From the NCBI GenBank assembly GCA_937916395.1, contig CALFTN010000057.1, positions 1 through 9,616 of the forward strand: a stretch of DNA of 9,616 nucleotides. Direction: 5' to 3'. The notes beneath the pieces were generated by a model, which saw only the letters and a list, made by a program, of their open reading frames with translations, did no database searches and was not told the origin of the DNA. Each line of letters begins with the position of its first letter. Position 1 is the first letter of the stretch. Of the stretch, positions 1 through 5,843 are shown piece by piece. A program made the position numbers and the translations under genes. The stretch is from an uncultured Clostridia bacterium. GTDB lineage: Bacteria > Bacillota > Clostridia > Oscillospirales > Acutalibacteraceae.

Positions 1-36
1 TACAACCGAAAGTTATAGTATTCACGAAAGGTTACT

Positions 37-90
37 TTAAAACGGCACAACAACAAAGAGGTCAAAACCTCGAAATTGTATGCACCACAT
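37..90 (-). CDS. Possible second leader peptide (17 aa)
   Basis: This short frame would encode MWCIQFRGFDLFVVVPF, rich in phenylalanine and valine. It starts 7 nt after the stop of the upstream 10-codon ORF and lies inside the structured leader, covering the 58-71 hairpin. There is no evident Shine-Dalgarno before its ATG, so translation could only follow from coupling with the upstream ORF. It may equally be a chance frame. Its hydrophobic, aromatic content recalls leader peptides, but nothing beyond position and composition supports it. Confidence 0.2.
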   Translation of the reverse strand: MWCIQFRGFDLFVVVPF

Positions 91-97
91 ATTCAGT

Positions 98-130
98 TTA
101 AAATGCGATTACCTCATAAAAAACTTTCAT
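98..130 (-). CDS. Putative leader peptide (10 aa)
   Basis: The frame encodes MKVFYEVIAF and then stops. It is preceded by a strong Shine-Dalgarno (AAAGGAGA at 139-146) about 8 nt from the ATG, and lies about 45 nt below a good promoter. An RBS of this quality in front of a 10-codon frame, in a transcript able to form competing stems, suggests a regulatory leader peptide whose translation or stalling changes folding downstream. Its SD can pair with 25-31 or 5-12, and its start codon region (128-136) is complementary to 74-82. The controlled gene would start beyond the left edge. I do not recognise the peptide. Confidence 0.4.
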   Translation of the reverse strand: MKVFYEVIAF

Positions 131-178
131 ACAATTGTTCTCCTTTCGGTATCTGCTTTTGCAGATTTATTTAAATGT

Positions 179-207
179 ATTTTAGCATAATTATTAAGGT
201 TTTTCAA
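179..207 (-). promoter_or_regulatory. Sigma-A type promoter with extended -10
   Basis: Read on the minus strand, a -35 TTGAAA (202-207) and a -10 TAAAAT (179-184) are separated by exactly 17 bp. A TGC triplet directly precedes the -10, giving an extended -10 element. Transcription would start near 172 and run leftward through the leader region. It lies downstream of the HD gene's hairpin, so it starts a new transcription unit whose main gene is outside the window. Confidence 0.65.
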
Positions 208-253
208 TAATTTTCAAAAAACAAGAAGTATTCATATGACTTACATTTTTTTG

Positions 254-290
254 AATAAACATCCACCTGCCTAGCAGGTAGATGTTTATT
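254..290 (-). terminator. 17-bp hairpin after the HD gene, candidate terminator without a U tract
   Basis: Arms 254-270 and 274-290 pair over 17 positions around a 3-nt loop. The only imperfection is a G-U wobble when read as minus-strand RNA. It begins about 40 nt beyond the HD gene stop (332), where a terminator of the two-gene unit is expected. The tail on the minus strand is a run of A, not U, and the only U-rich stretch is inside the 3' arm (GUUUAUU), so it is not a canonical intrinsic terminator. It could instead be an mRNA 3'-end stabiliser or an element-boundary hairpin. Confidence 0.45.
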
Positions 291-331
291 TGATAGTGTC
301 TGTAGAAAAGGAAAATAGCTATAACTATTTT

Positions 332-2788
332 TTAAAATTGAGATTGAATAATCGTTTCAAAGTAATTCTTTATTGCTCCACCAATAAGCTCATTCTCTTG
401 TTTAGTTACACTATTTTTTTTTGTTTTATAATACAAATAGAAATATGGATTTGCTCCATTAGAATCAGATTTTTTAGTTTGTGCTTCCAATAAAGGTATT
501 TGACTAATTGATACAATATCATCTTTCATATCAATAAAAGCCTTTAGCGTTTCTAACTGTTTCATTTTATAATCAGCTGAAACATAGACTAATTCTTTAA
601 CTTCTAAATCTTCGCACCCTATGTCTTTTAATTCTGTATTAATTTGAATTTTCTTTAATTCAAGATTTATTTTATCTAATTCTGCTTTCTTGAAATAACC
701 GACACTAAAACTAGGAGTTTTATTTTTTTTACTATTTTTCTGATTATCAACATTGAGTTCAGATTGTATTGAGGGCATTTGTAAATCTATTAGTTTTCGT
801 CCTATGTGTAATTTAAGTTTATTTTTAGTAGTATGGTCATATTTTTCAAAAAACAAATCATATTCCGCAAGTGATTTATATAGACTTTTTTTATAATTCC
901 TTGTAAAGAGTTCATCTAATAAAACCTTGAGTTCTTTTTCTTTTTTGGTTTTTCCTTGTGCAATTTTGCAATATTTATATTTTATAACTGTCCATAAATA
1001 TGCATCATCTAAATATTTAATATTTTTATAGTCCAAACTCCAGTTAGGAAAATCGCTTCCAGATTCAGGCGGAAACAATTCTCTAGCTAAAACTGGAATA
1101 AGAAAATTAGCATAATATATAACCTTATGGTGTGCATAAATCCACAAATACAAATAGTTTCGTGCATCCATTACATTCGCGATTACATTTATAGCATTCT
1201 TTTTGAATCCAATAGAAAAAGTATTATAATTATATTCATTTGGAACCTTATCTTTAGAAAAATCATATTTAAAACTGTCTGCTAACAGTTCTACTTCAGA
1301 AATATTCCCACTCAAACTGGTTGCATTAAAAAGTCTTATTGAACGGGTTGAATAAAATTCGCCTTCAATTTCTATCGAACATTTTTCTCGAACGCTTAAA
1401 ATAACATCTTCGTCCGGAGAAAAATAAAAATCATTAAATAGTGTAGCGTTTTTCACCATAGTGGTAAATGGTCTTTTACCACCCTTACCACGTAGCTGCA
1501 TTACTTTGGTTCCTCTGTCTATATCAGGAAAAACGCGTTCAGAATTCTCAAAAATAATCGTATCCAAACTAAATTTTGAGATATTTGCATCAAGATAATG
1601 TATTTTTGCAAAACTATCATTAACACCATTTAGTAATTCGAAATTACTATCTTTTTTTATTTTCACTTTCGCTCCACGTTTTATTACGATTTTCCCTTGA
1701 AATTCCCCATCAATACTAAAAACACCATTACCCTCTAAATTTTTTATGTGTAAAATTGTCATCTGGGGAAGATTCATATAAGCCACATTCTTTTTTTGGA
1801 AATGTTTTGTTTTTGTAACAATACACAAAGAATTCAATAATCTATCTACATCAACAGAAATATTATTTATCCCCGACATTTGAGTATCACGTACTATATA
1901 ATCCAATTTATCAACATCAAAATTTTTACCGTTTAATAGTTCTATAAAACAATTTCTGATTTGACGTTGAGGATGCCAATCCTCGTATTTTAATCCCATT
2001 ATCATGCGAGCTATAAAACACAAATCGTCTTGAAAAATAATTCTAGTTTTTTCGTTTTCAAACTCAATTTTATCTACTATTATTTTCTCATCATAATATT
2101 CAGCATACAATATACTCTCTCCATCAGGACGTGGAAATTTCTTTTCATTTAAACTATTAAAAATATTAGCAATCTTATCTCTAAAAAACTCACTTAAAAC
2201 AAGCAATGCTCCAATTTGCTCGTGTGGAGCAACACCATTAATGTCTATTTTTATATCATCTATACTTTCATTATATTTATATTTCAAATATGATTTTTCA
2301 TTTTCAGTAATAATTCTTTGTAGTTCATTCGTAATGTAGTCCGTAATTGGTTCGCTCTGTTCTCCCTTCTTCTTGTTTTTCACCTTTGGGGTTGGTTGTT
2401 TACTATTATGTAAAAGTTCAGCTTCGAGGGCATGAGAAAATGGTGCATGACCAATATCATGTAATAAGCATGCAATTAAAAATAAAACCTTATTTTTTGC
2501 CCAAAAAATAACGGATTGATTATCAGATTCTATATTCCAATACTGATCTTTAGAAAAATTATCTAATAAATCATCAACCGCTCTTTGACCTAAATGGAAA
2601 ACTCCTAGGGAATGAGTAAATCTATCATGTTTAGCATTCGGATATAATACTCGCATACCTGTCTGTTCAATATTTCTTAATCTTTGAAAGTATTCATTAT
2701 CCATTAGTTCTTTAACAAAGCATCGTGGTATATTTATATAGCCATGCACCGAATCTTTAAATGTTTTGGTATCAGAAATTGTAAACAT
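332..2788 (-). CDS. Large HD-domain phosphohydrolase (COG1078/SAMHD1-like), putative effector
   Basis: This is an 818-residue cytoplasmic protein with no signal peptide or membrane segment. The N-terminal third is an HD phosphohydrolase related to dNTPase-type enzymes. DSVHGYI (12-18) and the QRLRNIEQTG segment (35-44) are family landmarks. The catalytic set is intact: H59 in RFTHSLGV, H110-D111 in LLHDIGHAPFSH, H114, H119, H189-E190 in the HEQ motif, and D293 and D301 in DVDKLDYIVRD. These correspond to the metal and phosphate ligands of SAMHD1-type enzymes. Family members of this type are mostly about 400-600 residues. Here a lysine-rich loop (about 127-146), a beta-rich stretch (about 350-520) and a mixed C-terminal region (about 520-818) are extra, and I do not recognise them. 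The start at 2788 was chosen because AGAAGGAGA sits 6 nt upstream; the longer frame from 2875 would add 29 residues encoded inside the upstream gene, with no family resemblance. It lies 23 nt below the ATPase-methyltransferase gene and is probably cotranscribed. Hydrolysis of (d)NTPs or another phosphorylated nucleotide is likely from the family; the exact substrate is unknown. Confidence 0.85.
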   Translation of the reverse strand: MFTISDTKTFKDSVHGYINIPRCFVKELMDNEYFQRLRNIEQTGMRVLYPNAKHDRFTHSLGVFHLGQRAVDDLLDNFSKDQYWNIESDNQSVIFWAKNKVLFLIACLLHDIGHAPFSHALEAELLHNSKQPTPKVKNKKKGEQSEPITDYITNELQRIITENEKSYLKYKYNESIDDIKIDINGVAPHEQIGALLVLSEFFRDKIANIFNSLNEKKFPRPDGESILYAEYYDEKIIVDKIEFENEKTRIIFQDDLCFIARMIMGLKYEDWHPQRQIRNCFIELLNGKNFDVDKLDYIVRDTQMSGINNISVDVDRLLNSLCIVTKTKHFQKKNVAYMNLPQMTILHIKNLEGNGVFSIDGEFQGKIVIKRGAKVKIKKDSNFELLNGVNDSFAKIHYLDANISKFSLDTIIFENSERVFPDIDRGTKVMQLRGKGGKRPFTTMVKNATLFNDFYFSPDEDVILSVREKCSIEIEGEFYSTRSIRLFNATSLSGNISEVELLADSFKYDFSKDKVPNEYNYNTFSIGFKKNAINVIANVMDARNYLYLWIYAHHKVIYYANFLIPVLARELFPPESGSDFPNWSLDYKNIKYLDDAYLWTVIKYKYCKIAQGKTKKEKELKVLLDELFTRNYKKSLYKSLAEYDLFFEKYDHTTKNKLKLHIGRKLIDLQMPSIQSELNVDNQKNSKKNKTPSFSVGYFKKAELDKINLELKKIQINTELKDIGCEDLEVKELVYVSADYKMKQLETLKAFIDMKDDIVSISQIPLLEAQTKKSDSNGANPYFYLYYKTKKNSVTKQENELIGGAIKNYFETIIQSQF

Positions 2789-2794
2789 ATTTTT

Positions 2795-2803
2795 TCTCCT
2801 TCT
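2795..2803 (-). promoter_or_regulatory. Strong RBS of the HD gene
   Basis: On the minus strand AGAAGGAGA lies 6 nt before the ATG at 2788, immediately after the stop of the ATPase-methyltransferase gene (2812-2814). It decides the HD start against the longer upstream frame and shows the second gene has its own efficient initiation site. Confidence 0.8.
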
Positions 2804-2811
2804 AGTAATAT

Positions 2812-4560
2812 TTAATTTCCATCTGCTGACATTTCTTCCTGCAATATAGTTGCACAAGATAATTGATTCAACCAAAATGCTAGTTGTAATCCCAGTTTAT
2901 ATTTATCGACTGGTGTAATACTATTGTTTTCCATCTCTTTAAGTTTTTTTATTTGAAAAATTGCATCTTGTTTAAGTGCAGAATAAACATCACCTAAATT
3001 GGTTTTTTGAGAGTATTCCAAACCACTCTTGGTAACGTTATAACCAATAATATATTTTTTTGTATTGTGTCTATAAAACTTAACATTATCTGAACCGAAC
3101 AAAAAATTAGCTGCAGTTGATGTTTGTTCATTACTACCTGTCAACATCAAATATCCATTAATATATGGAGATTCACCATATGTTAATGTTTCTCTTTCAA
3201 TTATTATTAATTCACCCTTATCAGAAAGAAGTTGATTTATGGTATTAAATTCTGTTTTCCAATCTTTAGGTGAAATTTCATGTAAAACATTTACCATATA
3301 AACCCTATCAACACACCCATAAAGTTCGTTTAACGACTCTTTACCTAAAAATGATTTACCTTCAACATTAAGCGACGTCATTGTGTTTTTGCAGCTATGA
3401 GCATATTTTTCTTCAACATTATATGCATTATATATGTAACCATCTTTAAAGTTATCCTCTTGCATACACAAAAGCAACCTAGCAGCACCTGCACCAAAAT
3501 CAAGAATATTAAGTTTATCGATACAAGAAACAGAAGCTATATTATTTTCTACAAGTTCTGAAGAAGGATCGTTCTTTTTTATATCGCTAACAACCATAGG
3601 TTTCAAAAAACATTCTGCACAGAATTTATTACAAGCTAGTTCCTCAGGAGCAAAAAACAACTGCTTAACTGCAAACTGTTCTTCTTCCATTCCTATAAGG
3701 GTATTTAAAATAGGTTCTGTATTACTTCTTAATCGATCTACGACCATTCCTTTTTCCATATATAATACCGTTACATCATTCCTTGTCGTAGTCAAATATG
3801 AAATTAATTCTAATGAATGAGTTGCTATCCAAAATTGAGAGTTATTAAAATGCTTCATTAGATTATTAATTATTTTTATTAACAAACTAGGGTGCAAATG
3901 TGTTTCTGGTTCATCCAATAAAAATACATAATTATCGCCCTTTTTATGAACTTTACATGCTACAGCAATTCGAAAAGCATACAACTGACCAGGTGATAAC
4001 GAAGCTTTATCTAAATCCTGATCAAAAATTTTTAAACACTTTTCTTTAGAATCCCAGATGAATTCCAACTCCAATTCTTTAGCAAAACTAATAAATTCAT
4101 TAAGTTCTCTATAATTATTAGATTCATTAGATTCCTCGGAATAACCTTGTGATAAATCTCTTAAATACAGCAACGAATTCAATGCAGTTTCTTCATAATT
4201 ACAATTTTGTAGTTTTTCTTTTGATTGATGGATAACATAAGGTGAAAATTTATCGGCGATTTGCAACCTCGCATCAAAATGAGAATAATTAATTACATTA
4301 ATGCTTTGGGCAAGTTCACTTGTAACTTTTTTAATACCATTATCATCAATTTCTATCTCTGTTTCTGAAGTATCTAAGTTACTTCTTAGTACCTCAAATT
4401 CATTTTTTAGTAATTTTAAAAAGCGACTTTTTCCAGAACCATTCCCACCAGTAAGAACAACAATGTTTCCTAAATCATTAATTCCATTTGCAAATTGTTT
4501 GTCAAAACCGAGCCCCGTGAATGTCTTATCACTTTTTATTTTTATTGATGAAATTTTCAT
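2812..4560 (-). CDS. ABC/AAA-type ATPase fused to a SAM-methyltransferase-like domain
   Basis: This is a 582-residue soluble protein in one uninterrupted frame. Residues 1 to about 290 form an ABC-class ATPase of the AAA_21/SMC-like type used by many defence proteins: Walker A GGNGSGKS (38-45), signature LSPGQ (188-192), Walker B FLLDEPETHLHP (213-224) and switch histidine H248 in ATHS. There are no transmembrane segments, so it is not a transporter. A CxxxCxxC cluster (C310, C314, C317) follows. Residues about 345-510 look like a class I SAM-dependent methyltransferase: motif I ILDFGAGAA (352-360), an acidic residue at the end of strand 2 (E383/E384), VYMVNVLHEI (420-429) and LLSDKGELIIIE (444-455). 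No DPPY or PC motif is seen, so a DNA base methyltransferase is unlikely. The remaining C-terminus (about 510-582) is helical and unrecognised. The start at 4560 has GAGGA 8 nt upstream. It is first in a two-gene unit with the HD protein. I infer a sensor/regulator role. The fusion itself is seen in the sequence; methyltransferase activity is not proven. Confidence 0.8.
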   Translation of the reverse strand: MKISSIKIKSDKTFTGLGFDKQFANGINDLGNIVVLTGGNGSGKSRFLKLLKNEFEVLRSNLDTSETEIEIDDNGIKKVTSELAQSINVINYSHFDARLQIADKFSPYVIHQSKEKLQNCNYEETALNSLLYLRDLSQGYSEESNESNNYRELNEFISFAKELELEFIWDSKEKCLKIFDQDLDKASLSPGQLYAFRIAVACKVHKKGDNYVFLLDEPETHLHPSLLIKIINNLMKHFNNSQFWIATHSLELISYLTTTRNDVTVLYMEKGMVVDRLRSNTEPILNTLIGMEEEQFAVKQLFFAPEELACNKFCAECFLKPMVVSDIKKNDPSSELVENNIASVSCIDKLNILDFGAGAARLLLCMQEDNFKDGYIYNAYNVEEKYAHSCKNTMTSLNVEGKSFLGKESLNELYGCVDRVYMVNVLHEISPKDWKTEFNTINQLLSDKGELIIIERETLTYGESPYINGYLMLTGSNEQTSTAANFLFGSDNVKFYRHNTKKYIIGYNVTKSGLEYSQKTNLGDVYSALKQDAIFQIKKLKEMENNSITPVDKYKLGLQLAFWLNQLSCATILQEEMSADGN

Positions 4561-4626
4561 TCATATCATCCTCAGTTTCAATAATTTTATTTACATCTCT
4601 TTCATATATTGAAAAAAGCGACAACA

Positions 4627-4635
4627 ACTATATCA
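4627..4635 (-). promoter_or_regulatory. Possible extended -10 for the ATPase-HD unit
   Basis: Read on the minus strand, TGATATAGT is a TGn-extended -10 (TATAGT at 4627-4632). The -35 position 17 bp upstream (ACTTAG, 4650-4655) is poor, so the call rests on the extended element alone. It would give a leader of roughly 60 nt before the ATG at 4560. Other weak -35/-10 pairs can be drawn in this AT-rich spacer. Confidence 0.3.
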
Positions 4636-4768
4636 TTTTTGTAAAGTTTCTAAGTACTCATGTTATGTATAATATTGTCGTTGCGTTTATCTTCATGAAA
4701 ACAGACACAATAATCCGTAATTTTACTATTAAAATAACTCCATTTCCAAATTTCTTCAATACATCTTT

Positions 4769-4818
4769 CAAAAACGCTTCTATTTTTGACAAAAACGCAC
4801 ATTTTTTGACACCAAAAA
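4769..4818. repeat. Imperfect repeats and palindromes spaced about 21 bp
   Basis: CAAAAACGC occurs at 4769-4777 and 4790-4798, exactly 21 bp apart, with a partial third copy at 4813-4819. TTTTTGAC occurs at 4783-4790 and 4803-4810. Together they make a perfect short palindrome TTTTTG-A-CAAAAA (4783-4795) and a looser one with a 4-nt centre (4803-4808 with 4813-4818). Two-helical-turn spacing upstream of the ATPase gene would suit an operator. Low-complexity AT sequence could also produce it by chance. Confidence 0.35.
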
Positions 4819-4826
4819 CACAAAAC

Positions 4827-4859
4827 AACCCGCACCGTTATATTACCACGATGCGGGTT
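4827..4859 (-). terminator. Rho-independent terminator of the small-enzyme run (possibly bidirectional)
   Basis: Arms 4827-4838 and 4848-4859 pair over 12 positions (AACCCGCA outer stem, one G-U wobble, then 3 more pairs) around a 9-nt loop. On the minus strand the stem is followed by a U-rich run (GTTTTGTGTTTTTGG). It starts about 14 nt past the stop of the kinase gene at 4873. The plus-strand side also has a U-rich tail (ATTATTTTTAA), so it may work in both directions. It separates the accessory enzyme run from the ATPase-HD unit. Confidence 0.85.
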
Positions 4860-4872
4860 ATTATTTTTAACT

Positions 4873-5367
4873 TTAGTCTTCGTTTACGTTCACTGAATAA
4901 ATAACATCTATTTCATCAGCATTAGGCACTTCAAATATTGAAGCGAATTTTTCAGCAAGATTATCGTCAACATAATAAGCTGTTGTTTCTTCGGTTAATA
5001 TTGCACTGTTTCTTTTCTTTAGGCGTGCCTTCCATGTTTCATCGCTGATATCAATGTAATGAAACTCACACTCTATATTTCGGCTGTTATAGAACTCACG
5101 AGCATAATCCCGTTCTTCCTTCATCCAAAAGCCCCAGTCAAGAATCACATTGATTCCGACCTCAAGAAGCTCCAATGATTTGTTGAATAAGTAGTTTTGA
5201 GTTCTTTCTACATAATCATCGTGCTTATCCCCACAATGCTGACCGAACAAAGCAAGGGTTATTTCGTCTGTAGAAAGCAACACAGCGTTATTCTGAACAC
5301 GCAACTGCTCTGCGTATGTACTTTTCCCGCTGCAGATTTTGCCACATATTAAAATTACTTTTGACAT
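4873..5367 (-). CDS. AAA_33-type P-loop kinase-like protein
   Basis: This 164-residue cytoplasmic protein of the AAA_33 P-loop group includes zeta-toxin/chloramphenicol-phosphotransferase-like and polynucleotide-kinase-like ATPases that phosphorylate small molecules or nucleic-acid ends. Walker A GKICSGKS is at residues 9-16, STDE (32-35) supplies an acidic residue near the phosphate site, and ILDWGFW (75-81) with the following ERDYAREF helix is typical of the family. Arg/Lys residues at about 115-119 (RLKKR) may form the lid. The start at 5367 has AAGGTG 6 nt upstream; a GTG at 5376 overlaps that SD and was rejected. It is last in the run, 15 nt after the GNAT gene and just before the terminator. 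There is no adjacent antitoxin-like gene, so a zeta-type toxin role is not supported. The substrate is unknown. Confidence 0.8.
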   Translation of the reverse strand: MSKVILICGKICSGKSTYAEQLRVQNNAVLLSTDEITLALFGQHCGDKHDDYVERTQNYLFNKSLELLEVGINVILDWGFWMKEERDYAREFYNSRNIECEFHYIDISDETWKARLKKRNSAILTEETTAYYVDDNLAEKFASIFEVPNADEIDVIYSVNVNED

Positions 5368-5382
5368 AAATAACACCTTCTT

Positions 5383-5841
5383 TTATAATTTACAATACAT
5401 CTCCTGAGCTTTGGGAATAAAACCAAGTTTTTCATAAAGTGAAATAGCATTAGTATTTGTGGTAAGAACATCAAGATTTATAAAACTGCAGTTTTGCTCT
5501 TTTGCCCAGTCCTTTGCTGAATTCATAAGAGCTGTACCGAATCCTTTGTTTCTGTGAGTTTTCGTTACAATTACATCCATTATATAACAATATTTACCAG
5601 GAAGCATAAAATCAAAATCAGGTCTTTCCTTTGCCTGAAGCAGAATGAAACCAACTACTGTACCATCGTTTTCGTAAACAAGAATATCAGAATCATCATT
5701 TGAAATCGTTTTTTCAAGGAACTCTACACTTTGGTCGCCTTCTTTTATGAAATCAGGTATCAGTTTTGACATTTCTCTGAATTGCTCACGATATAATTCT
5801 GCTATTGCAGGAATATCATCACATGTTGCTTTCCTTATCAT
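5383..5841 (-). CDS. GNAT-family N-acetyltransferase
   Basis: This 152-residue single-domain acetyltransferase uses acetyl-CoA to acylate an amine of an unidentified substrate. The acetyl-CoA pyrophosphate-binding loop is HRNKGFG (96-102), preceded by the strand YIMDVIV (86-92) and followed by the C-terminal NTNAISLYEKLGF signature (118-131). The length is normal for the family. The start at 5841 was chosen because GAAAGG lies 9 nt upstream; ATG 5850 and GTG 5862 sit on or before that SD. The ATG begins 2 nt after the stop of the isomerase gene, with its SD inside that gene's final codons, so translation is probably coupled. It is one of three GNAT domains in this window. Confidence 0.88.
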   Translation of the reverse strand: MIRKATCDDIPAIAELYREQFREMSKLIPDFIKEGDQSVEFLEKTISNDDSDILVYENDGTVVGFILLQAKERPDFDFMLPGKYCYIMDVIVTKTHRNKGFGTALMNSAKDWAKEQNCSFINLDVLTTNTNAISLYEKLGFIPKAQEMYCKL

Positions 5842-5843
5842 TC

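Larger units (their letters stand above)
1..173 (-). promoter_or_regulatory. Structured mRNA leader with alternative pairings (attenuator-like)
   Basis: This is the transcribed stretch below the promoter at 179-207, and it runs off the left edge, so the regulated gene is not visible. Seen directly: a 6-bp hairpin (151-156 with 161-166, loop TTTT) just before a strong SD (about 139-146); a 9-bp inverted repeat that would pair the start region of a short ORF (128-136) with 74-82; a 5-bp hairpin 58-62 with 67-71; and an alternative partner for 58-62 at 111-115. The SD segment 142-150 is also complementary to two downstream segments, 25-31 (7 bp) and 5-12 (8 bp). Competing pairings around a short translated ORF are the hallmark of attenuation leaders of inducible resistance genes in Firmicutes. 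The mechanism is inferred and I recognise no specific leader family. Confidence 0.5.
4561..4826. other. Gene-free AT-rich spacer between the two transcription units
   Basis: No frame here has a credible start, RBS and protein-like composition. The stretch carries a possible extended -10 (4627-4635), a 6-bp inverted repeat CGACAA/TTGTCG (4619-4624 with 4675-4680) that would flank that promoter, and the imperfect repeat cluster at 4769-4818. It probably holds the control region of the ATPase-HD unit. The upstream terminator and its U-rich tail occupy its right end. Confidence 0.6.

Noticed and set aside
2789..2875. N-terminal extension of the HD protein by 29 residues
   Set aside because: The extension is encoded inside the upstream gene, lacks an RBS and shows no family resemblance, whereas 2788 has a near-perfect RBS and the family-typical N-terminus.
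3610..3633. Radical-SAM enzyme call for the fusion protein
   Set aside because: The CxxxCxxC spacing fits, but the downstream region is a class I Rossmann methyltransferase pattern and no radical-SAM barrel can fit.
2812..4560. Restriction-modification DNA methyltransferase
   Set aside because: No DPPY/NPPY/NPPF or PC motif is present, and no restriction endonuclease or specificity subunit is nearby.
4650..4835. A 61-codon minus-strand frame in the spacer upstream of the ATPase gene
   Set aside because: It would start with a GTG inside the terminator stem, has no RBS, and its Cys/Phe/Trp-rich product resembles no protein. The stretch looks like regulatory DNA.
4561..4872. CRISPR array from the short repeats in the spacer
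   Set aside because: Repeats are under 10 bp, imperfect, only two or three copies, and not separated by unique spacers of constant length.
4521..4904. A 127-codon plus-strand frame spanning the ATPase start, the spacer and the terminator
   Set aside because: It overlaps two well-supported minus-strand genes and the terminator, and its composition is that of translated AT-rich antisense sequence.
4873..5367. Zeta-type toxin of a toxin-antitoxin pair
   Set aside because: The P-loop fold is similar, but no epsilon-like antitoxin gene is adjacent and the protein is the last member of a coupled enzyme run.
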